From assembly GCA_037446255.1 (NCBI GenBank), contig JBBIIY010000002.1, forward strand, positions 62,001 to 126,000: DNA of 64,000 nucleotides. Reading direction: 5' to 3'. The notes under the pieces were generated by a model. That model was not told the DNA's origin, ran no database searches, and saw only the letters and a list, made by a program, of their open reading frames with translations. The position numbers and the translations under genes are program-made. Source of the DNA: Lithacetigena sp037446255 [NCBI: Coprothermobacterota bacterium] (lineage in GTDB: Bacteria > Coprothermobacterota > HKB111). Positions 18,773 through 27,884 of this stretch are shown in pieces. Position 1 is the first letter of the stretch, and each line of letters starts with the position of its first letter.

Positions 18773-19579
18773 TTAAACTCTCTTTTTTTCAGAAAGAAAA
18801 ATATCTATGGGAAAGGATTTTTCTGATCCATCATTTAATTTTATCAATAAAGTTGACTTAACCAGATTTTTCCCTGATACTATACCTTCACCTGTAGGTG
18901 TTTTAACTTTATCTCCTACTTTAGGTAGTTTTGCATCTAACTCTTCATAATAATCCAACTCATAGCGCAAGCAACACATTAAGCGGCCACATATACCCGA
19001 TATTTTTTCTGGACTGACTAACAATCCTTGTATCTTAGCCATATTTACCCCAATAGAACTAAACTCGGTAATAAATCTATTACAACAGGCAACCTGCCCG
19101 CAAGGACCTATACCACCTAATAGCTTAGATCTTTCTCTCTGATTTATCTGCCAGAGTTCAACCCTTTTTTTTAATTTCTTCGCTAAGTCTTTAACCATAT
19201 CTCTGAAATCTACCCTTTCTTCGGAAAAAAAATAAAATACAATTTTATTTTCACCAAATGAGGGGATTGTTTTTATCAATTTAATAGGTAAATGGTGTTC
19301 TTTCAATAATTCCTGGAAAATATTGGTTGCTTCTTCTTTAGTTTCCTCAATTTTAGCAATTTTATCCTGATCAGATTCAGTAGGAAACCTTAAAATTCTG
19401 ACCATATTTTTTTCAATAATTGAGGGTATTAAAAAATGAGTTCTGATGATTTTTCCTACTTCCTCTTTATTCTCTTTATCCACTATCACCTGATCACCAG
19501 GGTGAATTTCCAGGTCAGTATGTTTAGAGAAAACTAATTCCATACCCTGATTTATTCTGATTACTACTAATTCATACAT
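18773..19579 (-). CDS. ricT: RicT/YaaT-like PSP1-domain protein
   Basis: A 268-residue PSP1 protein. The conserved cysteines are all present: GPCGQVACCNRF near 158 and GICGRLMCCLRYE near 195. In Bacillus, RicT joins RicA and RicF in a [4Fe-4S]-bearing complex that affects RNase Y-dependent RNA maturation. RicA and RicF genes are not in this window. ATG start eight bases inside holB; the holB-ricT adjacency is as in Bacillus. Residues 215-262 form a small SH3-like end (KVGDKVKTPTGEGIV). Confidence 0.9.
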   Translation of the reverse strand: MYELVVIRINQGMELVFSKHTDLEIHPGDQVIVDKENKEEVGKIIRTHFLIPSIIEKNMVRILRFPTESDQDKIAKIEETKEEATNIFQELLKEHHLPIKLIKTIPSFGENKIVFYFFSEERVDFRDMVKDLAKKLKKRVELWQINQRERSKLLGGIGPCGQVACCNRFITEFSSIGVNMAKIQGLLVSPEKISGICGRLMCCLRYELDYYEELDAKLPKVGDKVKTPTGEGIVSGKNLVKSTLLIKLNDGSEKSFPIDIFLSEKKRV

Positions 19580-20570
19580 GTATATAATCCTTTATTTTTA
19601 TAGTGATTTTATCCCAAAAAAGAGAGGGATTTACATTATAGTCTGTTGTTAATTTAATGGATTTATTAATAAAGCACAGACACTCCTGAATTAATTCAAA
19701 ATTTAATCCTTCGCACATTTCTTTAATATCTCTCTCCAGATCAATATTTATTATAAGATGCTTGAGTCCAGCAGAATACATTAATAGATCTCTTACTAAC
19801 AGACTTAAAATCTCTAATTTTTTTAACGATTCTTCCCTGCTATCCTTATCCTGGATTCCAAGGTTAGCAAAAGCATCAACTAACCTGTTGCTTTTTAAAA
19901 AATACAGATAATTCATTATTGATTTTCTTGTAATTATAAATGAGTCTCCGATTAGATATTTTACTCCTTTCTCCAGGCTCCCCAGTGATAAACCTGACAA
20001 AAGGTGAGCGCGACCCTCTGTAATTTCATAATTTTTTAATAGAAATGATTCTATTTGCTCCTGAGAAAGAGAAAAAAATTGAATTTTTACTGCCCGAGAA
20101 AGAATAGTTGGTAACAATAAATGTGGTTGTGGAGAAGTAAGTATGACAGTAAGATATTCAGGTAAATCCTCAAGAATCTTTAATAGATTGTTAGCAGCTT
20201 CTGTAGTGAAATTGTGGGCATCTTTAATAATAACTATTTTAAACCTACCTTCAAAGGGTACTGTACGAGCAAAATCATGTACTTTAAAGCTGTCCTCAAT
20301 TTTGATGTTACCATTGGAGCTGCCATCAATAATTAATAAATCCGGGTGTTTTAAATTAAGTGTCAATACACAGATTCTACAAGTTAAACAAGGGTTATTA
20401 TCAGTTTTATCCATACAATTAATCCCCTGTGAAAAAACCAGGGCAGTAGTAAACTTTCCCGTTCCCTGAGGGCCATAAAAAAGAAAAGTCCTGTTGAATA
20501 TTTTCCTTTTCAGAAAACCTTGTAAAATCATCTTGGCTGTTTCTTGTCCTATAATATTATCGAAACTCAT
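19572..20570 (-). CDS. holB: DNA polymerase III delta' subunit
   Basis: A 332-residue clamp-loader subunit. It has FYGPQGTGKFT (Walker A, about 32-42), a four-cysteine zinc module (CMDKTDNNPCLTCRIC), KIVIIKDAHNFTTEAANNLLKILEDLP and LPTILSRAVKIQFF (sensor 1/SRC-like region). It acts in the DnaX complex that loads the beta clamp. Start ATG overlaps the tmk stop as ATGA; its end overlaps ricT by eight bases. It sits in one operon with dnaX, recR and tmk. Confidence 0.9.
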   Translation of the reverse strand: MSFDNIIGQETAKMILQGFLKRKIFNRTFLFYGPQGTGKFTTALVFSQGINCMDKTDNNPCLTCRICVLTLNLKHPDLLIIDGSSNGNIKIEDSFKVHDFARTVPFEGRFKIVIIKDAHNFTTEAANNLLKILEDLPEYLTVILTSPQPHLLLPTILSRAVKIQFFSLSQEQIESFLLKNYEITEGRAHLLSGLSLGSLEKGVKYLIGDSFIITRKSIMNYLYFLKSNRLVDAFANLGIQDKDSREESLKKLEILSLLVRDLLMYSAGLKHLIINIDLERDIKEMCEGLNFELIQECLCFINKSIKLTTDYNVNPSLFWDKITIKIKDYIHV

Positions 20571-21178
20571 TTCAGCCTATTAATAAAATCCAGAGCAACT
20601 CTCAAAATTGAAATATGAACTTCTTCTATAGGTTTTTCTCCATCTATAATTTTGATTCTCTCTGGGAATTTTCTTAAAAGCCAATTATACCCTTCTTCAA
20701 CTTTTGCATAATAACTGTCAGGTCTACTTTCTATCCTATCTTTTCCTCTCCTTTTCATACTCAATTCCAAACTAATATTAATATATAAAGTTAGCTGAGG
20801 CCAAAAAGCTGAAGTGTATCTTTCGTTAATACTGAGAATTTCTTCTCCTCCCAAACCTAAACCAAAACCCTGATAGGCAATACTTGAATCAATGTATCTT
20901 GATGATATAACTATTTTTCCTTTTTCAAAAGCTGGTTTTATCACTTCCTCTAAATGAGAAACTCTTGCAGCCAAAAAAAGTAAAGCTTCAACTTTAGAGT
21001 TTATTCGTTGGTTTAGAATCATCTCTCTGATTTTTTCAGCAACCTGAGTTCCACCTGGTTCTCGGGTCATGACAACTGGAAAACCAAGTTCATGAAGTCT
21101 TTTTGCCAGAAGATTAGCCTGTAATGACTTACCTGCTCCATCTAATCCTTCAATAGTGATAAAAATACCTTTACTCAT
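20567..21178 (-). CDS. tmk: thymidylate kinase
   Basis: A 203-residue kinase converting dTMP to dTDP. The P-loop is FITIEGLDGAGKSLQA at the N-terminus; the DRX-type motif is TREPGGTQVAEKIRE, and SSRYIDSSIAYQGFG follows. The LID has RRGKDRIE. Start ATG overlaps the preceding gene's stop by four bases and its stop overlaps holB by four, as expected for coupled translation. Confidence 0.96.
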   Translation of the reverse strand: MSKGIFITIEGLDGAGKSLQANLLAKRLHELGFPVVMTREPGGTQVAEKIREMILNQRINSKVEALLFLAARVSHLEEVIKPAFEKGKIVISSRYIDSSIAYQGFGLGLGGEEILSINERYTSAFWPQLTLYINISLELSMKRRGKDRIESRPDSYYAKVEEGYNWLLRKFPERIKIIDGEKPIEEVHISILRVALDFINRLK

Positions 21179-22665
21179 TTTGGGTATATAACTACTCTCC
21201 GAAAAGGTTCTTCTCCTTTGCTCTCAGATTTTAATCCATATTTATCAATTAGTGTATGCTGTATTTTCCTGATCTGGGATCCCTGTGGCGATAATTCTTG
21301 AGGTTTATTTGTTCTAATCGTATCCAGTATTTTACTTTTAGCTTCAGTCACCACATCTGAATTTTCACTATTATGCATGCAAATTAATTTTAAAAAAAGA
21401 ACCATTTCTGGTACTGTATTGTTTTTAATAGTATATACTGGTATTTTTAAATTATAAGCCATCTTCAAGGTTGTTGATTTACGCTTTAAATTTGATTTCA
21501 AGATAAAGAGAATATCGGCATTTTTAACATCTTTAGCAAGTGTTATGGGAAATGAATTCTCTTGTATTGCTTTTTCAAGTTTGTGCTTATTAACACCAAA
21601 AGGAAACAGTTTAATTATAGAAGCCTCTACTGGTTCACTTTCTTCAGGGATATTTGGTAATTCTTCTGAATATATTTGAATAATTCCCTTTTCAGTTCTC
21701 TTCCTAATTTCCGGTTTTGGTTCATAACCTCTTAAAAAAGCATCCACCACTTTACTAACATCATGGTGAACAGCAATTGTGTCGCGATCTTGAATCTCTA
21801 TAAGAATATCAAAAGTAGGTGGAGCTTTTCTTTCCAGGACAGTTTTTTGAGTCCTCCTACGCTTGGCTTCTTCATCACCCAGAGTTACCGCGTGCACTCC
21901 CCCAACTAAATCTGATAATGTTGGATTTTGCAATAAATTCCCTAAAGTATTTCCATGAGCAGTAGCTATTAATACTACTCCCCTTTCAGCAATAGTTCTT
22001 GCTGCAGCGGTTTCTTCTTCTCTTCCAATTTCATCGATTATGATAACTTCGGGCATGTGGTTTTCAACAGCTTCAATCATAATATCGTGTTGTTGATTGG
22101 GTTTAGGTACCTGCATTCGCCTTGAGTTTCCAATCGCTGGATGAGGAATATCACCATCACCACCAATTTCATTAGAGGTGTCCACAACAATAACTCTTTT
22201 ACCTAACTCATCAGACAACACTCTAGCGCCTTCTCGTAAAAGGGTAGTTTTTCCTACTCCAGGTTTCCCCAGAAGTAGAATACTTTTTCCCAGAGACAGC
22301 TCTTCTCTGATAATAGCAATAGTTCCATAGAGTGCCCTACCTACCCTTAAGGTTAATCCAACAATATCACCTTTCCTGTTCCTGATAGCTGAAATTCGGT
22401 GCAAAGTTCTTTCAATACCTGCCCTATTATCGTCCCCAAACTCTCCGATAAGACCTGTTATATAAGATATATCTTTTTTATCAACAATTTTATCTTTTAA
22501 AACCACAGTACGGTATAGCAGCCTAACCTCGACCGGTCTACCTAAATCAAAAATTATTTCCAACAAATCATTTAAGTCATTAAATGAGTAAACAATTTCA
22601 ATTATCTCGGGAGGTAAGACTTCCAAAAGAATCTTAATATCATCAAGTGAATCTTGCATCTTCAA
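21175..22665 (-). CDS. Ycf45/SpoIIIAA-like AAA ATPase with C-terminal R3H domain
   Basis: A 496-residue protein. The ATPase core (about 100-320) resembles SpoIIIAA and plastid Ycf45: Walker A GKPGVGKTT at 133-141, VVDTSNEIGGDGDIPHPAIG, Walker B VIIIDEIG and IATAHGNTLGNLLQNP. The C-terminus ends QIRKIQHTLIDKYGLKSES followed by PFRRVVIYP, which fits the single-stranded nucleic-acid-binding R3H fold. Such fusions are known in Firmicutes and cyanobacteria; their role is not established, though RNA or DNA binding is expected. It lies between recR and tmk, with a four-base overlap with tmk. Confidence 0.85.
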   Translation of the reverse strand: MKMQDSLDDIKILLEVLPPEIIEIVYSFNDLNDLLEIIFDLGRPVEVRLLYRTVVLKDKIVDKKDISYITGLIGEFGDDNRAGIERTLHRISAIRNRKGDIVGLTLRVGRALYGTIAIIREELSLGKSILLLGKPGVGKTTLLREGARVLSDELGKRVIVVDTSNEIGGDGDIPHPAIGNSRRMQVPKPNQQHDIMIEAVENHMPEVIIIDEIGREEETAAARTIAERGVVLIATAHGNTLGNLLQNPTLSDLVGGVHAVTLGDEEAKRRRTQKTVLERKAPPTFDILIEIQDRDTIAVHHDVSKVVDAFLRGYEPKPEIRKRTEKGIIQIYSEELPNIPEESEPVEASIIKLFPFGVNKHKLEKAIQENSFPITLAKDVKNADILFILKSNLKRKSTTLKMAYNLKIPVYTIKNNTVPEMVLFLKLICMHNSENSDVVTEAKSKILDTIRTNKPQELSPQGSQIRKIQHTLIDKYGLKSESKGEEPFRRVVIYPK

Positions 22666-22669
22666 GCAA

Positions 22670-23269
22670 TTACCATTCTATACGATCTTTAAAAGCTATG
22701 CTCAGACTAACTTCATCTGCATACTCCAGGTCACTTCCTACTGATAACCCTTGAGCAATTCTGGTTACTTTATAGTTTAGCGGTTTAAGTAGTTTCATAA
22801 GGTAAATGGCAGTAGCTTCTCCTTCAACATTGGGGTCGGTGGCTATGATAACTTCTTTGAAAAAGGAATTTGCAAATCTGTTAATCAATTCTTTCATTTT
22901 GAGATTATCGGGTCCTATTCCATCCATCGGAGAAAGAGCTCCCTGAAGTACATGATAAAGACCTTTATACTCCCCAGTCCTTTCTACGGTAATAATGTCC
23001 TGTGGTTGCTCAACTACACAAAGTATCGTTCTATCGCGGGAGTAGTCATTGCAGATAAAGCAAGGATCACTATCTGATAAGTTAAAACAAATAGAACATA
23101 GTTTTAAGTTTCGTTTAGCATCTACCAGGGCAGTAGATAATTCTTCAACCTTGCTGATAGGTAATTTAATTATGTGAAAGGCAAGCCTTCTGGCACTCTT
23201 ATAACCAATACCCGGTAGTGATTGCAGTTGAGTAATTAACTTCCTTAAAGAAGGAGACTCACTTTTCAT
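22670..23269 (-). CDS. recR: recombination mediator protein RecR
   Basis: RecR works with RecO (and RecF) to load RecA. It has the helix-hairpin-helix (LPGIGYKSARRLAFHI), a zinc knuckle (CSICFNLSDSDPCFIC) and a Toprim domain (LCVVEQPQDIITVERTGEYKGLYHVL; VIIATDPNVEGEATA). I choose the ATG at 23269, nine bases after AAAGG, giving MKSESPSLRKLI. ATG 23275 and TTG 23278 are in frame upstream and only slightly longer. It overlaps the end of dnaX. Confidence 0.96.
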   Translation of the reverse strand: MKSESPSLRKLITQLQSLPGIGYKSARRLAFHIIKLPISKVEELSTALVDAKRNLKLCSICFNLSDSDPCFICNDYSRDRTILCVVEQPQDIITVERTGEYKGLYHVLQGALSPMDGIGPDNLKMKELINRFANSFFKEVIIATDPNVEGEATAIYLMKLLKPLNYKVTRIAQGLSVGSDLEYADEVSLSIAFKDRIEW

Positions 23270-24779
23270 CTTCATCAACCTTTCTTACAATCAGTGAACT
23301 TCCTTCAAATAGCTCCAGGGCTTTCTTTACCAAAGGGTCCTGTCGTAAATCAAAATCCGAATTCTGCTCGGGTATATATTTCAGGGATATCGTAGAAGGA
23401 GTTTTAACAAATTCTGATAACATCTTTTCCAGATTGGACTTTTCTTTACTCAAAAATTCCAGCTGAGCTTTTTCTTTTACCCGAAAATATAGAGTTAAAT
23501 CATTATTTATAAAGGAAAATTCTATTGCTAAACTCATCATAGATCCAAAAATAAAATGTTTTTTGGTTTCCTTTATGAAATTAATAAAATTATCAAGAGA
23601 AAAAGTGTTTTCAGTAATAGCAGATATGCTAATAGCTTTGGTATCAGTAATAATTTCATCATGTTTTGGAGTTACTACCCCTTCTTTAATAGGTAGTTTA
23701 ATAGCTGCCGGGGAAGTTTCTTTCAAAGTAAACAATTCCAGGGTAAGCCTGGGGTCAAGGCTGAACCTAAGCTCATTTTCCAGTGAAATCAATCTATCCA
23801 GAACAATAATCATTTCTTCAATGGAAACATTAGATGTGTTGGTTAGTAGTTCTTCGTCAACGAAAATCTTTTTGCTGTCCTCACCCATTCTTATAATAAT
23901 CAGATTTCTTAGTTGGATTATTACCTGCCTGATACTCTGACGAAAATCCCTTCCCAAACTTACCAGTTCCTCTACTCTGTTAATTCCATTTTCTCTTCGC
24001 TTTAACAACAAATCTTGAAGGTAATCCTTCACCCAGGCAGGAGACGGAATTCCCAACACTACATAGACATCTTCATCCTTCATTTCTTTACCCGCAAATG
24101 ATTCAACCTGCTCAAGATATGTTAGTGCATCTCTAAGTGAACCCTGCGAAGCTTCAATAAGTATGGAAAGAGATTTCTCTTCGATGGAAAACCTTTCATG
24201 TTCGCATACTTTTTTTAATAGACTAACCATGTCTTCTTCGCTGAGATTCCTAAAATCAAACCTCAAACATCTTGAGGCAATAGTTGGGGGGACCTTATGC
24301 GGTTCGGTTGTGGCTAAAACAAACACTACAAAATTAGGTGGTTCTTCAAGCGTTTTTAATAAAGCATTAAATGCTTCTGCAGTAAGCATATGAACTTCAT
24401 CAATGATGTACACTTTAAATTTAAAAAGAACAGGAGCAAAATTAATTTTACTTCTTAAATCTTTTATTTCATCAATACCTCTATTAGAAGCAGCATCAAT
24501 TTCTAATATATCCATACTGATACCACTTAACACGTTATTGCAGGGAAGACATTTGCCACAGGGATTTCCCTCTAAAGGGTCCAGGCAGTTTATTGCTCGA
24601 GCTAATATTCTGGCAACACTGGTTTTACCAGTACCTCGTGGTCCAGTAAATAAGTAGGCATGATTTATTTTTCCACCTGCAACCATATTTTTTAATGTTT
24701 TAACTACATGTACCTGCCCTGCAACTTCATTAAAATATTGAGGTCTCCATCTTCTATATAAGGATATTTCGGTGTCCAA
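23259..24779 (-). CDS. dnaX: DNA polymerase III gamma/tau subunit
   Basis: A 506-residue clamp-loader ATPase. Visible are YRRWRPQYFNEVAGQ, Walker A GPRGTGKTS (about 45-53), zinc cysteines CLDPLEGNPCGKCLPC, Walker B VYIIDEVHML and sensor 1 ATTEPHKVPPTIASRCLRFDF. Domain III follows to about 370; the tail is short compared with E. coli tau. Start ATG is two bases after the aspS stop. The dnaX-recR pairing is nearly universal. I saw no obvious slippery heptamer, but did not search exhaustively. Confidence 0.95.
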   Translation of the reverse strand: MDTEISLYRRWRPQYFNEVAGQVHVVKTLKNMVAGGKINHAYLFTGPRGTGKTSVARILARAINCLDPLEGNPCGKCLPCNNVLSGISMDILEIDAASNRGIDEIKDLRSKINFAPVLFKFKVYIIDEVHMLTAEAFNALLKTLEEPPNFVVFVLATTEPHKVPPTIASRCLRFDFRNLSEEDMVSLLKKVCEHERFSIEEKSLSILIEASQGSLRDALTYLEQVESFAGKEMKDEDVYVVLGIPSPAWVKDYLQDLLLKRRENGINRVEELVSLGRDFRQSIRQVIIQLRNLIIIRMGEDSKKIFVDEELLTNTSNVSIEEMIIVLDRLISLENELRFSLDPRLTLELFTLKETSPAAIKLPIKEGVVTPKHDEIITDTKAISISAITENTFSLDNFINFIKETKKHFIFGSMMSLAIEFSFINNDLTLYFRVKEKAQLEFLSKEKSNLEKMLSEFVKTPSTISLKYIPEQNSDFDLRQDPLVKKALELFEGSSLIVRKVDEDEK

Positions 24780-24781
24780 AA

Positions 24782-26500
24782 CTAATCCTCCACTTTTATA
24801 TGCAAGTTTTTAAGCTGTTGGCACTCAACCTCAGAGGGGGCATCTGTTAAAGGATCATAAGTTGAAGTCATTTTAGGAAAAGCAATAACCTCTCTAATTG
24901 ATTCTTCTCCCATTAAAATAGCTACCAGCCTATCAAATCCCAAAGCTATTCCCCCGTGTGGAGGTGCTCCAAAAGAAAGAGCTTTCAAAAGAAACCCAAA
25001 TTTTTCTTCTATATCTTTATCACTAAGGCCCAGAGTTTTGAACACTTCTTGTTGAATATTATTAGAAATAATTCTTGTGCTGCCGCCGCCTAATTCCACA
25101 CCATTTACCACTATATCATAAGCTTGAGCTCTCATCATTAGAGGGTTGGTTAAAAATAACGGAATATCTTCATCCAGCGGTGAAGTAAAAGGATGATGTT
25201 TGGAAGTAATATTACCTTCTTTGCTTAATTCAAAGAGAGGAAAGTCCACCACCCATACAAACTCAAATTCCTTATCAGGCTTGATTTTTTCCACTTCAAT
25301 AATATTCTTTCTTAAAAGCCCGAGTAATTCCAGAGAGTCTAATTTTTCACCACCTATTACCAACAAAAGATCACCAGATTGCAAATCATATTTATTTCTA
25401 AGGATAGTAAATACTTCCAGGTCTTTTTCTTCCTCCTCAAATTTAAAAACTTTAACGCCTTTTCCTCCATGACTCTTTATGAATTCATCATAATTATGAA
25501 GGTATTTTCTACTGGTTTTAGAAGCTTTTCGGCAAATAATTCCTCCCACGAAGGATGCTTCTCGCAAATACTGAAAGGTGCTATATTGGAAAATAGAGGT
25601 TAGGTCTTCTATCTCTAAGCCAAACCTTAAATCAGGTTTATCGGTTCCATATCTACAAATAGACTCATCATAGGTCAATATTTTAAAGGGCTGGGGAAGA
25701 TCAATATCCAGGATTTCTTTCCATAATATACCCAGAAGATTTTCTATTAAACTCATGATATCAAACTTATCAACAAAAGACATTTCTACATCTATTTGGG
25801 TAAATTCAATCTGACGATCCGACCTGGGGTCTTCATCTCTAAAACACTTAGACAATTGAAAATATTTATCAAAATTGGCAATCATCAACAATTGTTTGTA
25901 AATTTGGGGTGATTCAGCCAGAGCAAAGAATTTCCCGGTAAATGAGCGACTGGGTACCAAAAAGTTTCTTGCTCCACCAGGCGTATATTTTACAATTAAA
26001 GGGGTTTCCACCTCTATAAAATCATTTTTATGGAAATAATCTCTAACTAATTTAGAAATCTTTGACCTGTATAATATATTCTTATTAAGTGATTCTCTTC
26101 TTAAATCCAGATATCTGTATTTTAACCTCAAAGCTTCATTTATCTGAGTTTCTTTGGATATTTCAAAAGGTAAGGGGAGAGTTGAACTTATCAGATTAAT
26201 TCCACTTCCAAGAATTTCTACCTCTCCTGTTTTCATTTGGTGATTAATGGATTCTTCAGGTCTTCTTCTTACAAACCCAGATATTTCTACTATCTCTTCT
26301 GGTTTTATAGTTATTAAAAGATCGGCATGGATACTGTTAAAATATTCAGGCCAAACAGTCTGTATAACCCCTTCCCTATCCCTGACATCCACAAAAAGGA
26401 CACCACCATGATTTCTGATTTTTTGAACCCACCCTTTAATAATAATATGTTCACCTACATGCTTAATTGATACATTTCCAGCATATGTAGTTCTGTTCAA
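24782..26500 (-). CDS. aspS: aspartyl-tRNA synthetase
   Basis: A 572-residue bacterial-type AspRS: N-terminal OB anticodon-binding domain (IIKGWVQKIRNHGGVLFVDVRDREG), class II catalytic core with motif 2 (FRDEDPRSDRQIEFTQIDVEMSF), bacterial GAD insertion (about 285-405), FPLFELSKEGNITSKHHPFTSP, and motif 3 (GGIALGFDRLVAILMG). It may charge only tRNA-Asp or also tRNA-Asn; this cannot be decided here. Start ATG overlaps the hisS stop by four bases, and the hisS-aspS order is conserved in Firmicutes. Confidence 0.97.
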   Translation of the reverse strand: MNRTTYAGNVSIKHVGEHIIIKGWVQKIRNHGGVLFVDVRDREGVIQTVWPEYFNSIHADLLITIKPEEIVEISGFVRRRPEESINHQMKTGEVEILGSGINLISSTLPLPFEISKETQINEALRLKYRYLDLRRESLNKNILYRSKISKLVRDYFHKNDFIEVETPLIVKYTPGGARNFLVPSRSFTGKFFALAESPQIYKQLLMIANFDKYFQLSKCFRDEDPRSDRQIEFTQIDVEMSFVDKFDIMSLIENLLGILWKEILDIDLPQPFKILTYDESICRYGTDKPDLRFGLEIEDLTSIFQYSTFQYLREASFVGGIICRKASKTSRKYLHNYDEFIKSHGGKGVKVFKFEEEEKDLEVFTILRNKYDLQSGDLLLVIGGEKLDSLELLGLLRKNIIEVEKIKPDKEFEFVWVVDFPLFELSKEGNITSKHHPFTSPLDEDIPLFLTNPLMMRAQAYDIVVNGVELGGGSTRIISNNIQQEVFKTLGLSDKDIEEKFGFLLKALSFGAPPHGGIALGFDRLVAILMGEESIREVIAFPKMTSTYDPLTDAPSEVECQQLKNLHIKVED

Positions 26501-27753
26501 CTCAGTCCTCCTTTATCTGAAAAGAATGTCAGGACCTTTTCTTCTTCTTCATTTTCATATACTTTTTCTTCGCCAGTAGTAAGATTTTTCAAAACCATAT
26601 CTTTCTCAAAAATTGTTAAAAAGAACTCAAAATTATCTTTATCTGCTGTTTTAACCTGGGATTTAAGACTTCGGTTTTGATAGTTACATTCTGCTTTTAA
26701 CCCCTTGTTGCGCAAATTAAAAGTCATTTTAAACACTCTATCCCAAAGATCAGTTTCTGGGGACGATATATATACACCTTTTCTTACGATATTCAAAAAC
26801 TCAGGATTACATAAAGTAACAACCTGATAAAGCCTATCAAACCCTAAGGCAAAACCCACTCCAGGGGTTTCTTTACCGCCAAGACAGGAAATTAGCAGGT
26901 CATATCTTCCTCCGCCAAGAATGCTGGTGCTCTCTCCTAAATGAGATGTAACTAATTCAAAGACTGTTCTGTTGTAATAATCAAGACCTCTTACCAGGTT
27001 GGGATTTTCCTGCCAGTTAATATTAAGGGTTTGTAATCCCTTTTTAACCTCATTATAATGCTGACTGCACGAAGGACAGAGATTTTCAGCCAATATTGGT
27101 AATTTATCAATTTGGTGTCTATCAATTTTACAATCCAACACTCTTAAGGTATTAGTATTTAACCTTCTTTGACAGTCCTCACAATAAGAGGTAATTTCGT
27201 GTTTAAGCAAGTCGCGAAGTTTTACAATATAGTGATTTCTACACTTGGAGCATCCTATGGAATTAATATATATCAGGTAATCCTTGATAGAAAAAGATTC
27301 TGCAGTATCTTTGCAAAGTGAAATCAGTTCCACATCCAGGAAAGGTGAATCTGACCCCAAAGCTTCCGCTCCGAATTGGTAAAACTCACGATACCTTCCC
27401 GATTGAGGCCTTTCATAGCGAAACATTGACCCAAAATAATAATATTTAGATACTCCATTAAATTTATCAATGCCTTTCTCTACAAATAGCCTGGCTAAAG
27501 AAGCAGTTCCTTCCGGTCTTAAGGTTAACCACCTGCCTTTTCTGTCTTGAAAAGTGTACATCTCTTTTTGAACAATGTCAGTATCTTCTCCAATACCCCT
27601 CCTGAAAAGTTCTGTATGTTCAAAAGTTGGAAAGATAACTTTTTTATAGCCGTATTTTTCAGCTCTATCATTTAGTTTACTTAAAATAACATCCCACCCC
27701 TCAGATTCCGGGGGTAAAATATCTCGTGTGCCTCGGGGTGCTCTGTATTCCAT
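26497..27753 (-). CDS. hisS: histidyl-tRNA synthetase
   Basis: A 418-residue HisRS with the opening YRAPRGTRDILPPESEGW, motif 2 (GSMFRYERPQSGRYREFYQFGAEALGS), the histidine A loop LVRGLDYYNRTVFE, and motif 3 (GVGFALGFDRL). An insertion rich in CxxC pairs (CSKCRNHY, CEDCQRR, CPSC) lies near 175-260 and may bind zinc. C-terminal anticodon domain from about 330. ATG start with AAGGATGG upstream; first gene of the long operon reaching psuG. Confidence 0.96.
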   Translation of the reverse strand: MEYRAPRGTRDILPPESEGWDVILSKLNDRAEKYGYKKVIFPTFEHTELFRRGIGEDTDIVQKEMYTFQDRKGRWLTLRPEGTASLARLFVEKGIDKFNGVSKYYYFGSMFRYERPQSGRYREFYQFGAEALGSDSPFLDVELISLCKDTAESFSIKDYLIYINSIGCSKCRNHYIVKLRDLLKHEITSYCEDCQRRLNTNTLRVLDCKIDRHQIDKLPILAENLCPSCSQHYNEVKKGLQTLNINWQENPNLVRGLDYYNRTVFELVTSHLGESTSILGGGRYDLLISCLGGKETPGVGFALGFDRLYQVVTLCNPEFLNIVRKGVYISSPETDLWDRVFKMTFNLRNKGLKAECNYQNRSLKSQVKTADKDNFEFFLTIFEKDMVLKNLTTGEEKVYENEEEEKVLTFFSDKGGLS

Positions 27754-27783
27754 AATTAAACCATCCTTAATAAGTATGTAAAA

Positions 27784-27812
27784 ATCTTATAATATTCATC
27801 ATTAAATGTCAA
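27784..27812 (-). promoter_or_regulatory. sigma-70 promoter of the hisS operon
   Basis: On the minus strand TTGACA (27812-27807), a 17-base spacer and TAAGAT (27789-27784). It gives a leader of about 25 bases before hisS, too short for a T-box. The remainder of 27813-27884 shows no clear feature. Confidence 0.7.
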
Positions 27813-27884
27813 CCTTGTTCTATATTACCTGATTATTAATTTAGTTTAAAGGAAAAGAGCATTACATAAATACTTATTTGTTTA

